From contig NZ_SJON01000012.1 in assembly GCF_004331385.1 (NCBI RefSeq), forward strand, positions 1-64,000: a stretch of DNA of 64,000 nucleotides, read 5' to 3'. The notes below the pieces were generated by a model that saw nothing but the letters and a program-made list of their open reading frames with translations, did no database searches and was not told the DNA's origin. The stretch comes from Enterobacter quasihormaechei. Its GTDB lineage: Bacteria > Pseudomonadota > Gammaproteobacteria > Enterobacterales > Enterobacteriaceae. A program made the translations under genes and the position numbers. Of this stretch, positions 33,997 through 47,307 are shown piece after piece (positions within the stretch are counted from its first letter, which is position 1; each line of letters starts with the position of its first letter).

Positions 33997-34005
33997 GGAA
34001 ATGAG

Positions 34006-35079
34006 ATGAAACGACGTATCACTTTTTTAGCAGTCGCCATGCTGTTTTTTACCCCTTTTACCTACGCCGCGACCACAGAAGGCGGGGTGTGCTTCGCCAT
34101 CGGCGGCACCTATATTTTCAACCTGAATCTTAACGGGGCAGAAATACCGGCAGATAAAAACCAGGCGGGAACGGAGGTGCGCGATCTGAAGACTCTGCAA
34201 TCGCCTTCCCGGTATAAACTGGGATGTAACTGCCTGACCCATTTCACCACCACGTTTCGCAGCGTCTATTTCACCGCGCGTTCGCCCTTAAGCGTGAATA
34301 CTCTTAAAAACGGCTATACCTACTACACGCTGAACGATCACCTCAGTATTGCGTCCTCTATTCACGTGCTGGGACGTGACTATCTGCCCGTTCCCTTTGA
34401 GGCGGAGCCCAACCGGGTGACGTCCGGTATCTACTGTTATGCCTCCAGTGTAGAGGGCTCAGAGGCAACGCTTGATACCGGCTCTCAGGTAAAAATATCG
34501 TTTTTGATCGACAAGCCCTTTATTGGAAAAGTTACCATTCCGGGGACGACGATTGCCACGCTCTATGGCGGTATCGATGAAGCGTCCTCTCTGGCAAGTA
34601 CCGAGAAGCTCGCCGAAATAAAAATCGTCGGGGACATCGTGGTACCGCAAAACTGCGAGATCGCGCCGGGCCAGTCGCTGGAGATTGATTTTGGAGACAT
34701 TCCCGCCAGCGCGTTTTCTGCCACCAAAGGCGAGGCGGTCGGTAGCCATAAAATCCGCAAGATGATTCAGGTGAAATGTACCGGCATGCTGGATGAGAAC
34801 ATCGTCCGATCCGTTTTCCATGCCGAACCCGTTGACGCCGATACCGCGATGATGAAAGTGAACGGCAATGATGACGTAGGGATCGTTATTTATGATAAAT
34901 GGGATCGCGTCGTCAACGTTAACGGGGGAAATATGGAGATGGATATGGGAACCAACCAGGGGGGCGCCGAGGTTAACTCGCTCACCTTCTCTGCCGCCCC
35001 GGCCAGCGCGACGGGGAGTATCCCGAAGCCCGGCGCGTTTGAAGCCTGGGCAACCCTTACCCTCGAAATTCTGAATTAA
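34006..35079 (+). CDS. Fimbrial tip adhesin / minor subunit (FimH/LpfD-like)
   Basis: Secreted two-domain protein, 357 residues. A signal peptide (about 21 residues, ending TYA) precedes ATTEGGVCF. The N-terminal half (to about 200) is the presumed receptor-binding domain with an unusual GCNC pair and further Cys at CYASS. The C-terminal half resembles a pilin, with Cys in VPQNCEIAPG and VKCTGM and a final strand WATLTLEILN. It starts 9 bases after the usher stop. The ligand cannot be predicted. It is the only adhesin-like gene in the operon. Confidence 0.8.
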   Translation: MKRRITFLAVAMLFFTPFTYAATTEGGVCFAIGGTYIFNLNLNGAEIPADKNQAGTEVRDLKTLQSPSRYKLGCNCLTHFTTTFRSVYFTARSPLSVNTLKNGYTYYTLNDHLSIASSIHVLGRDYLPVPFEAEPNRVTSGIYCYASSVEGSEATLDTGSQVKISFLIDKPFIGKVTIPGTTIATLYGGIDEASSLASTEKLAEIKIVGDIVVPQNCEIAPGQSLEIDFGDIPASAFSATKGEAVGSHKIRKMIQVKCTGMLDENIVRSVFHAEPVDADTAMMKVNGNDDVGIVIYDKWDRVVNVNGGNMEMDMGTNQGGAEVNSLTFSAAPASATGSIPKPGAFEAWATLTLEILN

Positions 35080-35216
35080 TGACGACGGCTGTTTATGACA
35101 GCCGTTGTCATATTCCCGTCTTTGAACCAGGCTTAACGCATCTCAGTGTGACATTCTCATGACAAGGATGTGTTTTTATTTATTTTTAAATCATGCACTT
35201 AACGCAAATGCGTTGA

Positions 35217-35272
35217 TTGTCATAAAACTGTCATAATTCGTACATTTATCTGTCACCTGTTTGTCCTATTTT
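35217..35272 (+). promoter_or_regulatory. Pho-box array and pstS promoter
   Basis: Four tandem 11-base PhoB repeats: TTGTCATAAAA (35217), CTGTCATAATT (35228), CGTACATTTAT (35239), CTGTCACCTGT (35250-35260). They amount to two Pho boxes. A weak -10 TATTTT follows at 35267-35272, with PhoB replacing a -35 element. This nearly matches the E. coli pstS promoter and predicts induction under phosphate limitation. Confidence 0.92.
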
Positions 35273-35291
35273 GCTCATCGTAGCCACTTAA

Positions 35292-36365
<1,074 letters not shown>

Positions 36366-36386
36366 CAGGATATTTTTGACGAAGAT

Positions 36387-36457
36387 GGCGGGTGGCGCGC
36401 AGCGATCCCGCCCTACGGTTCATCCTGTAGGCCCGGTAAGCGTCAGCGCCACCGGGC
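36387..36457. repeat. REP pair between pstS and pstC
   Basis: Two REP palindromes: 36387-36412 (arms GGCGGG/CCCGCC) and 36431-36457 (arms GCCCGGT/ACCGGGC). The pair is expected to stabilise the abundant pstS message relative to pstCAB-phoU. Confidence 0.85.
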
Positions 36458-36489
36458 ATATTCGTAAGACGTCTCAAAAAGAAGAGTAA

Positions 36490-38342
<1,853 letters not shown>

Positions 38343-38377
38343 ATTTTTACGGCGCGGCACATCGCGGCGCCGAATGA

Positions 38378-39163
<786 letters not shown>

Positions 39164-39189
39164 TTTGCCTTAGTGCATGTGGAGAAACC

Positions 39190-39915
39190 ATGGACAACCT
39201 CAATCTTAATAAACACATTTCCGGCCAGTTTAACGCAGAGCTGGAAAGCATTCGCACCCAGGTGATGACCATGGGCGGCATGGTCGAGCAGCAGCTTTCT
39301 GATGCGATCACGGCGATGCACAACCAGGACAGCGAGCTGGCGAAGCGCGTTATCGAAGGCGATCACAACGTCAATATGATGGAAGTCGCCATCGACGAAG
39401 CGTGTGTGCGCATCATTGCCAAGCGTCAGCCGACCGCGAGCGACCTGCGTCTGGTCATGGCGATCATCAAAACTATCGCCGAGCTGGAGCGTATTGGCGA
39501 CGTCGCGGATAAAATCTGCCGCACCGCGCTGGAGAAATTCTCTCAGCAGCACCAGCCGCTGCTGGTCAGCCTGGAGTCTCTCGGTCGCCACACCGTGCAG
39601 ATGCTGCACGACGTGCTGGACGCCTTTGCGCGCATGGATCTGGACGAAGCGGTGCGTATCTACCGTGAAGACAAGAAAGTTGACCAGGAATACGAAGGCA
39701 TTGTGCGTCAGCTGATGACCTACATGATGGAAGATTCCCGTACCATTCCAAGCGTGCTGACCGCGCTGTTCTGCGCGCGCTCAATCGAGCGTATTGGCGA
39801 CCGCTGCCAGAACATTTGCGAATACATCTTCTACTTCGTGAAGGGGCAGGACTTCCGTCACGTGGGCGGCGACGAGCTGGACAAGCTGCTGGCGGGTAAA
39901 GATCCGAAAGAGTGA
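39190..39915 (+). CDS. phoU: Phosphate signalling protein PhoU
   Basis: Negative regulator of the Pho regulon, 241 residues, built of two similar three-helix bundles. The metal-binding motifs are visible in both halves: [12 protein letters not shown] and [12 protein letters not shown]. It connects PstB to PhoR. The start at 39190 ([15 protein letters not shown]) has GGAG upstream. It is the last gene of the pst operon, followed by a REP. Confidence 0.97.
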   Translation: MDNLNLNKHISGQFNAELESIRTQVMTMGGMVEQQLSDAITAMHNQDSELAKRVIEGDHNVNMMEVAIDEACVRIIAKRQPTASDLRLVMAIIKTIAELERIGDVADKICRTALEKFSQQHQPLLVSLESLGRHTVQMLHDVLDAFARMDLDEAVRIYREDKKVDQEYEGIVRQLMTYMMEDSRTIPSVLTALFCARSIERIGDRCQNICEYIFYFVKGQDFRHVGGDELDKLLAGKDPKE

Positions 39916-39922
39916 TGTTTGT

Positions 39923-39950
39923 GGCGGGTGGCGCTAGGCGCTTACCCGCC
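39923..39950. repeat. REP element between phoU and yieH
   Basis: Single palindrome with arms GGCGGGT/ACCCGCC and centre GGCGCTAGGCGCTT. It separates the convergent genes phoU and yieH. Confidence 0.8.
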
Positions 39951-39960
39951 CTACGTTAGC

Positions 39961-40626
39961 TTAACGCGTAATATCCCACCCGCGCGCCTTCCACAACTCT
40001 GGCAATTGCGCCAGGTCGGTGAAGGTCGTCACTTTTGGATGATCGATCGGCTTGTTGTGCGGGTCGGCACAGAAGTAAAACACTTCCATTCCTGCATCAA
40101 TCCCCGACTGCGCGCCCGCAGACGAGTCATCCACCAGAATGCAGTTCTCCACGTTGACGTTCATCGCCTTCGCCGCGTGGAACATCAATGCCGGATCGGG
40201 CTTCCAGCGCTGGATATCGTAGCCGCTGAACAGTTTTTCCGGGAAGTGGTGCAGCATGTCCAGCTTGCCGAGCGAATGCTGCATTTTGCTGACCGGGCCG
40301 TTAGAGACCACGCAGATCGGCACCGTCATCGCATCCAGCAGCGCGTTAGCGCCGGCGATAACCTCCAGCTCGGCGTCGAAGAGGCGTGCGACCTCGGCGC
40401 GGTACACCGGTTCCAGATCCGCTTTCGCCAGATCCACCCCGTGCTCTTCGTTAATGATGTCGATGATCTCGTACAGCTTCACGCCCTTAAAGCGTTTGAA
40501 CACCTCTTCGAGATCGAGCGTAATGCCAAATTCATGGAACATGGCGACATACGCGCGGGAACAAATGACCTCACTGTCGACCAGCGTACCGTCACAGTCG
40601 AAAAATACCGCTTCAATTCCGGACAT
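39961..40626 (-). CDS. yieH: 6-phosphogluconate phosphatase (HAD family) YieH
   Basis: HAD-superfamily phosphatase with a helical cap, 221 residues. The nucleophile motif I is FFDCDGTLVDSE, motif II is CVVSNGP, Lys lies in RWKPDPALMF, and motif IV is ILVDDSSAGAQSG. E. coli YieH acts on 6-phosphogluconate and related sugar phosphates. The start MSGIEAVFF at 40626 matches E. coli and has GGGAAGGG upstream. Genes that separate it from phoU in E. coli (bgl, cbr) are absent here. Confidence 0.93.
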   Translation of the reverse strand: MSGIEAVFFDCDGTLVDSEVICSRAYVAMFHEFGITLDLEEVFKRFKGVKLYEIIDIINEEHGVDLAKADLEPVYRAEVARLFDAELEVIAGANALLDAMTVPICVVSNGPVSKMQHSLGKLDMLHHFPEKLFSGYDIQRWKPDPALMFHAAKAMNVNVENCILVDDSSAGAQSGIDAGMEVFYFCADPHNKPIDHPKVTTFTDLAQLPELWKARGWDITR

Positions 40627-40791
40627 GCCCTTCCCTTTTAACAAGTTTAACGTTTACGTACGACAGATTTACGAGACGCAATCGTTGCCGTATAAGCAAA
40701 ATCAATGAAAAAAGTATCCCGTAACCGCCACTATTGTCGCATTTTGGTATAGGATAGCGACGAATTTTCCCTCCTTGTTCGGAAATTGATG

Positions 40792-42129
40792 ATGAGTCAA
40801 CAACACACAACCCAGACATCTGGTCAGGGTCTGCTTGAGCGCGTATTCAAACTGCGCGAGCACGGCACAACGGCACGCACCGAAGTGATCGCCGGTTTTA
40901 CTACCTTCCTGACGATGGTCTACATCGTTTTTGTGAACCCGCAAATTCTGGGCGTGGCTGGCATGGACACCAGCGCCGTCTTTGTTACCACCTGTCTGAT
41001 CGCGGCCCTTGGCAGCATTCTGATGGGCGTTTTCGCTAACCTGCCCGTGGCGCTGGCCCCGGCGATGGGTCTGAACGCGTTCTTCGCGTTCGTGGTGGTT
41101 CAGGCGATGGGCCTGCCGTGGCAGGTTGGGATGGGCGCTATCTTCTGGGGTGCGGTCGGCCTGCTGCTGCTGACCATCTTCCGTGTCCGCTACTGGATGA
41201 TTGCCAATATCCCGGTGAGCCTGCGCGTGGGTATCACCAGCGGTATCGGTCTGTTCATCGGCATGATGGGGCTGAAAAACGCCGGTGTGATCGTGGCGAA
41301 CCCGGAAACGCTGGTGAGCATCGGTAACCTGACCTCGCACAGCGTGCTGCTGGGCGTGCTGGGCTTCTTCATCATCGCGATCCTGGCGTCGCGCAACATC
41401 CACGCTGCGGTGCTGGTCTCTATCATCGTGACCACGCTGCTGGGCTGGATGCTGGGTGACGTGCATTACAGCGGTATTGTCTCTGCGCCGCCGAGCGTCT
41501 CTACCGTGATTGGTCACGTTGATCTGGCGGGTTCTCTGAACCTGGGCCTGGCGGGGGTGATCTTCTCCTTCATGCTGGTCAACCTGTTTGACTCCTCCGG
41601 TACGCTGATTGGCGTGACGGACAAAGCGGGTCTGGCGGACGAGAAAGGCAAATTCCCGCGCATGAAGCAGGCGCTGTATGTGGATAGCATCTCTTCCGTT
41701 GCGGGTTCTTTCATCGGCACCTCGTCTGTTACCGCTTACATTGAATCCTCTTCCGGCGTCTCCGTGGGCGGCCGTACCGGCCTGACGGCGGTGGTGGTGG
41801 GTCTGCTGTTCCTGCTGGTGATCTTCCTCTCTCCACTCGCCGGGATGGTGCCACCGTACGCGGCGGCGGGTGCGCTGATTTATGTCGGCGTGCTGATGAC
41901 CTCAAGCCTGGCGCGCGTGAAGTGGGAAGATTTAACCGAAGCGGTGCCAGCCTTTATTACAGCCGTGATGATGCCGTTCAGCTTCTCGATCACCGAAGGG
42001 ATCGCGCTGGGCTTTATCTCTTACTGTGTGATGAAGATCGGTACCGGTCGCTTCCGCGAACTCAGCCCGTGCGTGATGATTGTGGCGCTGCTGTTTGTGC
42101 TGAAGATTGTGTTTATTGACGCGCACTAA
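40792..42129 (+). CDS. adeP: Adenine permease (NCS2/AzgA family)
   Basis: Proton-driven purine permease, 445 residues, about 12-14 membrane helices. The family regions EVIAGFTTFLTMVYIVFVNP, LAPAMGLNAFFAF and GTSSVTAYIESSSGVSVGGR are present. It matches E. coli AdeP (YieG), which transports adenine. The start at 40792 (MSQQHTTQT) has GGAA 7 bases upstream; in-frame ATG 40789 and TTG 40786 also precede it. It is divergent from yieH over 165 bases. Confidence 0.94.
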   Translation: MSQQHTTQTSGQGLLERVFKLREHGTTARTEVIAGFTTFLTMVYIVFVNPQILGVAGMDTSAVFVTTCLIAALGSILMGVFANLPVALAPAMGLNAFFAFVVVQAMGLPWQVGMGAIFWGAVGLLLLTIFRVRYWMIANIPVSLRVGITSGIGLFIGMMGLKNAGVIVANPETLVSIGNLTSHSVLLGVLGFFIIAILASRNIHAAVLVSIIVTTLLGWMLGDVHYSGIVSAPPSVSTVIGHVDLAGSLNLGLAGVIFSFMLVNLFDSSGTLIGVTDKAGLADEKGKFPRMKQALYVDSISSVAGSFIGTSSVTAYIESSSGVSVGGRTGLTAVVVGLLFLLVIFLSPLAGMVPPYAAAGALIYVGVLMTSSLARVKWEDLTEAVPAFITAVMMPFSFSITEGIALGFISYCVMKIGTGRFRELSPCVMIVALLFVLKIVFIDAH

Positions 42130-42144
42130 GGTGCGGTTTGTGGT

Positions 42145-42218
42145 GTCAGGTGGCGCTTCGCTTACCTGACCTACTGACGCGTGTAGGCCCGGTAAGCGCT
42201 AGCGCCACCGGGCTTTTT
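42145..42218. repeat. REP pair between adeP and yieF
   Basis: Palindromes 42145-42170 (arms GTCAGGT/ACCTGAC) and 42187-42213 (arms GCCCGGT/ACCGGGC). The second is followed by TTTTTTA, so it can also act as an intrinsic terminator for adeP. Confidence 0.82.
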
Positions 42219-42220
42219 TA

Positions 42221-42787
42221 TCAGGCTTTAACCCGCTTAATATAATCCCCAAACGCGGTCAGCTGGCCAGAGAGATGGTCAAGCGTGCTCTGATCCACCA
42301 CTTCACCCGTCTGCGGGTCGACCTTGTTCTGAATCACACCGCCCATAAATTCCGGCTTGTTCATGACCATCGCATCCAGGAATACCAGGATCTGACGCAG
42401 GTGATACTGGCAGCGCGCGCCGCCGATAGCGCCCATAGAGCTGGTCTGGATCAGCACCGGTTTGCCTGACAGCGGCTGCTCCGGTAAACGGGATAACCAG
42501 TCAATCGCGTTCTTCAGGCCACCCGGCACCGAGTAGTTATATTCTGGCGTTACAATCACCACGCCGTCAGCCTGGCGGATCTGCTCGGCTATCGCTTCCA
42601 CGCTCTGCGGAAACCCTTCTTCCTGCTGAACGTCAGCATCATAAAGCGGGATGTCGCCAATAGACGGCAGGGCACTGATTTCCATTCCCGCAGGCGCCAG
42701 CTGCGGCAGCGTACGGGCAACCATCCCGTTAAAAGAACCTTTGCGCAGGCTTCCCAGTAACGTAACAACTTTCAACGTATCAGACAT
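42221..42787 (-). CDS. chrR: NADPH-dependent FMN reductase / quinone (chromate) reductase
   Basis: Flavodoxin-like obligate two-electron reductase, 188 residues, equivalent to E. coli YieF/ChrR. FMN phosphate-binding motif GSLRKGSFNGMVAR near the N terminus, and the isoalloxazine loop TPEYNYSVPGGLKNAIDWLS. It reduces quinones and can reduce chromate, protecting against oxidative stress. Probably in one minus-strand unit behind yieE (36-base gap). Confidence 0.93.
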   Translation of the reverse strand: MSDTLKVVTLLGSLRKGSFNGMVARTLPQLAPAGMEISALPSIGDIPLYDADVQQEEGFPQSVEAIAEQIRQADGVVIVTPEYNYSVPGGLKNAIDWLSRLPEQPLSGKPVLIQTSSMGAIGGARCQYHLRQILVFLDAMVMNKPEFMGGVIQNKVDPQTGEVVDQSTLDHLSGQLTAFGDYIKRVKA

Positions 42788-42823
42788 GATTACTCCTGTT
42801 TCATCATGATGATCCTGGACGGA

Positions 42824-43570
42824 TCAGCTATGGGTGTATGCTTTTTCTGCCGGTAAACTGGTTAATCGCATCAGGCGCGCGGCGGGCTCGTTGGCGCGCT
42901 CGGGGACATCCGGAAGACTACGCCAACCGCGAATACTGTCAAATTCCCAGATTTTCAGCCGTTCGATGGCGGGACTCACCGCAACAGACCAGATCAACAC
43001 GTCCTCAGCGTCGCTGAGCGCCTCTACCAGCGAGGCTTTTGTGGCCCGCAGGCGTCCGGAGCCAGGCAGCAGCTGCAACAGGCTGGCGTCGTCTGACGCC
43101 GCACCGCTCAGTTTGCGGATGCTCTGGCGAAGGGTAATGAGCTGCGCTCTGGCTTCAACGGGGTCGTTCTGGTTACGTATCCACAGCATTTCATTGCTTG
43201 AGAGCGGGTATTCATCAAGCGCGTTAGCCCCGTGGAAGCTGCGCGTGACGCGTTGCAACTCCATATCCAGCCCGCAATCGCCTTCGGTGGTCAGCGCGAC
43301 GCCAACAATGTTGCCGGTGTACGCAATGGAAAAATGGGGGAGTGCCGGGTCCGCAAAAACCGGGCGACCTTCTGGCTGGTTGAGTATGTCCGGTAATTCG
43401 CTGGTGCCGTACAGCATAAAAAGCAGTTCTGCGAGAAGTGCTCTGGATGCTAAAAACCGCGTCCTGCGGTGTTCAGGTAGCTTGAGCGCCTCACTGTGGC
43501 AGGCTGAAGACATTCTGGCCGATACGAGATGCCCTTCCGCTAATGTTCCTCGTGCAAAGTGCGTAGCCAT
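42824..43570 (-). CDS. yieE: 4'-phosphopantetheinyl transferase superfamily protein YieE
   Basis: 248 residues. The central segment GVALTTEGDCGLDMELQRVT contains the Asp-x-Glu pair that binds Mg2+ in Sfp/AcpT-type phosphopantetheinyl transferases, preceded by the HFSIAYTGN motif. It aligns with E. coli YieE over its whole length. The carrier-protein target is not known. The C-terminal part diverges more than the catalytic part. Confidence 0.85.
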   Translation of the reverse strand: MATHFARGTLAEGHLVSARMSSACHSEALKLPEHRRTRFLASRALLAELLFMLYGTSELPDILNQPEGRPVFADPALPHFSIAYTGNIVGVALTTEGDCGLDMELQRVTRSFHGANALDEYPLSSNEMLWIRNQNDPVEARAQLITLRQSIRKLSGAASDDASLLQLLPGSGRLRATKASLVEALSDAEDVLIWSVAVSPAIERLKIWEFDSIRGWRSLPDVPERANEPAARLMRLTSLPAEKAYTHS

Positions 43571-43692
43571 TTTTCGCTCCTTGATAATGGTCGTAGTCGG
43601 TTAAACGGTTACATAATTATCGCTTAACTCAGCTTCTGTTTTAATCAGTAAATAGAAATAAGAGAAGCCTGAGGACCGAACTTTACATTATC

Positions 43693-44664
43693 TTAGGCAA
43701 AAACCTGACCTGGCGCGGTATACAGGGCTTTTATGGTTTCGCGCAGCCAGATAATTTTCGGATTATGGCTGTTCCGCTTATGCCAGATGAGCGTGAAGGG
43801 GACGGTCAACTTTTCTGCCTGTGCCTCATCGATGGGAATGGGAAGGCAGACCAGTTTACGCTGGTGGAGTTGATTGTAGTGATGGCAGTAGTAAGGCGCA
43901 GTGGCAATGCAGTTGTGGTCCGGCTGGGCCGCCACAAACATCGACTGTTCAAAGCCGGGCAGGCACATGGCGACGTTGCGCTCGCGGCCCATCTCCTTTA
44001 GCACTTCATCAAGCGCCCAGGTATCGCTGCGCTCCCAGAAGATGCTGATGTGCGGGTAGCGCAGAAACGTCTCGAGGTTCCACGCTTCGCGAAGTGCCGG
44101 ATGGTCTTCTCGCAAATAGACGCACGGACGGTCGCTGAACAGGATTTCGTAGTCAATAAACCACGGCATCAGCTTCAGCAGCTCGCGGGAGCGCGGGTGC
44201 GTTTCGCGGCCGGTAAAACCGAGGTCGACCTCCCCGCGCGTAATGGCGTCCAGCGAATCGTAATCCCACTGGCGCAACTTCACCGTCGCCTGCGGGTAGC
44301 GCTGATTCACCTGCTCCAGCAGGGTGTTAAAGCGAATCAGCATCAGCGGCGTTTCGGCGGCGAGCACAAACTTGAGCCCGCCAGGAGAGCTGTGGTGAGA
44401 TTTATCGACGATCTGATTACCAATCTGCATCCAGTCGGCCAGGTCCTGTTCCAGGCTCACCGTCAGCGGCGTGGGCAGTAGTCCTAAAGGCGTTTTTACA
44501 AACAGCGGATCGTCGAACCAGTCGCGCAGCTTCGCCAGCGATTTACTCACCGCGGACGGCGTCACGTTCATCCGCTTCGCGGCTTTGGTGACGCTGCGCT
44601 CCTGCAACAACAGTTGCAGGCAAAGTAAAAGATTAAGATCGAGACTGCTGATGGGCTTCTTCAT
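43693..44664 (-). CDS. yidZ: LysR-family regulator YidZ
   Basis: LysR-type regulator, 323 residues. The N-terminal winged helix (about 8-66) contains [20 protein letters not shown], followed by a substrate-binding domain. It corresponds to E. coli YidZ, linked there to anaerobic nitric oxide tolerance. The start at 44664 ([15 protein letters not shown]) matches E. coli and lies inside the end of mdtL, overlapping by 32 bases on the same strand. Confidence 0.93.
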   Translation of the reverse strand: MKKPISSLDLNLLLCLQLLLQERSVTKAAKRMNVTPSAVSKSLAKLRDWFDDPLFVKTPLGLLPTPLTVSLEQDLADWMQIGNQIVDKSHHSSPGGLKFVLAAETPLMLIRFNTLLEQVNQRYPQATVKLRQWDYDSLDAITRGEVDLGFTGRETHPRSRELLKLMPWFIDYEILFSDRPCVYLREDHPALREAWNLETFLRYPHISIFWERSDTWALDEVLKEMGRERNVAMCLPGFEQSMFVAAQPDHNCIATAPYYCHHYNQLHQRKLVCLPIPIDEAQAEKLTVPFTLIWHKRNSHNPKIIWLRETIKALYTAPGQVFA

Positions 44665-45808
44665 AGTGCGCCGCGGGCTGGATGACCATAAGTAAGATAA
44701 TGCTAAGTATGCTACAGCCAATCAGCACCCCGATCAGCATATTCAGCGCGTGAAGGCCGATCACTGCCGCCAGCCAAATCCACAGCGACGAACCGCAGAC
44801 CTGCGCAATGCCCAGCACCGAGCTTGCCACGCCAGCCCGCAGTGAGAACGGACCAAGCGCCTGACTCATCGCCACGCCGAAGCCGCCGGAGAATCCGGCG
44901 CAGATCAGGGTCATACTCACCAGCATCAGCGCGTGTGAGGTGGCGGTCGCCAGAATCACGCCGGCGGCGAGAAACAGCGTCTGTGAAGTGAGCATCATCG
45001 TGCGCTGGCGGAAAATATTGAGTGCAAAGGGCATCGAGAATGAAACCACCATGCTGACCATTGCATTGAGCGCCATCATCGTCGAATACTCACCGCGATC
45101 GAAGCCCATCGTTTCCATCAATAACACCGGGGAAACGTTTACATAGGTGAGGATCACCGCCACGCTGAGCGTGATGATGGTCAGGCGGCTCAGGAAAAAG
45201 CGATTCAGAAGCTTTTCAGCCGGATGAAAGGTAGCAGCGTGGTGCATCTGCTGCGAACCGGGATGGGTCTCTTTCAGCACCGTCACGGACAGAATAAAGA
45301 CGATAGTGCCCATGGTGGCCATGGTCCAGAAAAGGCTCTGCCATGGAAATTTCAGCATGATCAGGTAGCCCACGACCGGCGCCAGCACCGGGATGATGCA
45401 GGTAATGCCGTTCAGCATCGACAGCACCCTGGCGCGGCGCTGGGCGCTTAAGGTATCGCGAAGAATGGCAAACGCCACCACGTAGCATCCACCCGCGCCA
45501 ATGCCCTGAATAAAGCGCCCTGCCAGGAACATTGTGCTTTCCTGAGCCATTGAACACAGGACCGATGCCAGCGCAAAGATAACCGCACCCGTAATGGCGA
45601 CGGGCTGACGACCGGCTTTATCCGCGATTTTCCCGGCAAACACCATCGACGACGCCATCCCCCCAAGGTAAGCCGAAAACGCGATGTGCAGCTGCGCCTC
45701 GCTGGCCCCCAGATCGCGGGCAATATGCGGTAGCCCCACCAGATACATATCAATGCCGGATGGATAAAGCAGAACGAGTGCAAAACTACAGAACAGAAAA
45801 CGAGCCAT
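44633..45808 (-). CDS. mdtL: Multidrug MFS transporter MdtL
   Basis: DHA1-family drug:H+ antiporter, 391 residues, 12 membrane helices, with the A-type loop [15 protein letters not shown]. coli MdtL gives chloramphenicol resistance when overexpressed. The start at 45808 ([20 protein letters not shown]) matches E. coli and has GGGGGA upstream; a longer frame to 45904 crosses a hairpin and is rejected. In E. coli tnaCAB lies between mnmE and this gene; here only 112 bases separate them. Confidence 0.94.
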   Translation of the reverse strand: MARFLFCSFALVLLYPSGIDMYLVGLPHIARDLGASEAQLHIAFSAYLGGMASSMVFAGKIADKAGRQPVAITGAVIFALASVLCSMAQESTMFLAGRFIQGIGAGGCYVVAFAILRDTLSAQRRARVLSMLNGITCIIPVLAPVVGYLIMLKFPWQSLFWTMATMGTIVFILSVTVLKETHPGSQQMHHAATFHPAEKLLNRFFLSRLTIITLSVAVILTYVNVSPVLLMETMGFDRGEYSTMMALNAMVSMVVSFSMPFALNIFRQRTMMLTSQTLFLAAGVILATATSHALMLVSMTLICAGFSGGFGVAMSQALGPFSLRAGVASSVLGIAQVCGSSLWIWLAAVIGLHALNMLIGVLIGCSILSIILLMVIQPAAHYEEAHQQSRS

Positions 45809-45880
45809 AAATCCCCCATGGATGCAGGCATGCAGGATAGGGGGCATGGAGGGAATAAAGCGAGTTGCCATTTGGACAAT

Positions 45881-45905
45881 GGTGATTTCCCTGGAGGAAA
45901 TCACC
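45881..45905 (-). terminator. Hairpin after mnmE
   Basis: Perfect 10-base inverted repeat, GGTGATTTCC (45881-45890), loop CTGGA, GGAAATCACC (45896-45905), 15 bases past the mnmE stop. No T-run follows on the minus strand, so intrinsic termination would be weak. Confidence 0.45.
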
Positions 45906-45920
45906 CTGTACTAACGGGAA

Positions 45921-47285
45921 TTACTTACCAATACAGAAGCTTGAGAAAATCCGTCCCAGCAGATCGTCGGACGTAAATTCCCCGGTGATCTCGCTCAGAT
46001 TCTGCTGCGCCAGACGCAGTTCCTCCGCCAGCAGCTCACCGGCCCACGCGCCGATCAGCTGGGCTTTGCCCTGCTCAAGGTGGCGAGCCGCCTCTTCCAG
46101 CGCCTGCAAGTGACGACGACGCGCCAGGAAGCCACCCTCCATGCTGGTGTCGAAGCCCATGCTCTGTTTGAGATGGTTACGCAGGTCTTCTACGCCTTCC
46201 CCGGTACGGGCCGACAGGCGAATAAGTGAGTGACCATTCACATCACTGAGGCCCAGCGTTTCGCCGGTCACGTCTGCCTTGTTGCGCACTACGGTGATCG
46301 GCAGTTTGGCAGGTAGACGGGCAATAAAGTCCGGCCAAATCTCTGCCGGGTCTACGGCGTCGGTCGTGGTGCCGTCTACCATAAACAGCACGCGATCGGC
46401 CTGCTCAATCTCCTGCCAGGCGCGTTCGATGCCGATACGCTCGACTTCATCGCTCGCATCGCGCAGGCCGGCGGTATCAATGATGTGCAGCGGCATGCCG
46501 TCGATATGGATATGCTCGCGCAGTACGTCGCGGGTGGTGCCGGCGATGTCGGTGACGATCGCCGCTTCACGGCCCGCCAGGGCGTTCAGCAGGCTCGATT
46601 TCCCGGCGTTAGGGCGTCCGGCAATGACCACCTTCATGCCTTCACGCAGCAGGCTGCCCTGGCGCGCTTCGGCGCGGACAGCATCCAGATCGTTCATCAC
46701 CTGGTTCAGCTGGGCTTCGATTTTGCCGTCAGAAAGGAAGTCGATCTCCTCGTCCGGGAAGTCGATAGCCGCTTCGACATAGATTCGCAGGTGAGTAAGT
46801 GCTTCCACAAGATGATTTACGCGTGCAGAAAACGCGCCCTGCAACGAGTTCAGCGCGGAGCGGGCCGCCTGTTCGGAGCTGGCGTCGATCAGGTCAGCAA
46901 TCGCTTCGGCCTGCGCCAGGTCGAGCTTGTCGTTCAGGAACGCACGCTCGGAGAATTCGCCCGGCTTCGCAATGCGCAGGCCAGGCAGGGTCAGAATACG
47001 TTTTAACAGCAGGTCGAGGATCACCGGACCGCCGTGGCCCTGAAGTTCCAGCACGTCTTCGCCGGTAAAGGAGTTCGGGCCGGGGAACCACAGCGCGATG
47101 CCCTGGTCCAGCGGGGTGCCGTCGGCATCTTTAAACGGCAGATAATCAGCGTAGCGCGGCTTTGGCAGTTTACCCAGCACCGCTTCGGCCACCTCACGCG
47201 CCTTCAGGCCGGAGATACGCAGAATGCCTACACCACCGCGTCCCGGTGGGGTTGCCTGGGCGACGATAGTGTCGTTATGGCTCAT
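45921..47285 (-). CDS. mnmE: tRNA modification GTPase MnmE
   Basis: GTPase partner of MnmG in wobble-uridine modification, 454 residues. The N-terminal tetrahydrofolate-binding domain starts [17 protein letters not shown]. The G domain shows G1 [15 protein letters not shown]3 DTAGLRD and G4 RNKADVTGE. The C-terminal motif CIGK carries the catalytic Cys. It lies 72 bases past yidC, after a terminator. Confidence 0.97.
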   Translation of the reverse strand: MSHNDTIVAQATPPGRGGVGILRISGLKAREVAEAVLGKLPKPRYADYLPFKDADGTPLDQGIALWFPGPNSFTGEDVLELQGHGGPVILDLLLKRILTLPGLRIAKPGEFSERAFLNDKLDLAQAEAIADLIDASSEQAARSALNSLQGAFSARVNHLVEALTHLRIYVEAAIDFPDEEIDFLSDGKIEAQLNQVMNDLDAVRAEARQGSLLREGMKVVIAGRPNAGKSSLLNALAGREAAIVTDIAGTTRDVLREHIHIDGMPLHIIDTAGLRDASDEVERIGIERAWQEIEQADRVLFMVDGTTTDAVDPAEIWPDFIARLPAKLPITVVRNKADVTGETLGLSDVNGHSLIRLSARTGEGVEDLRNHLKQSMGFDTSMEGGFLARRRHLQALEEAARHLEQGKAQLIGAWAGELLAEELRLAQQNLSEITGEFTSDDLLGRIFSSFCIGK

Positions 47286-47307
47286 GGTTGCTCTCGTTCA
47301 ATACAAA

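Noticed and set aside
40627-40791. PurR-like operator (ACGTTTACGT) upstream of yieH and adeP
   Set aside because: Only a partial match to the PurR consensus, and no promoter could be placed with it.
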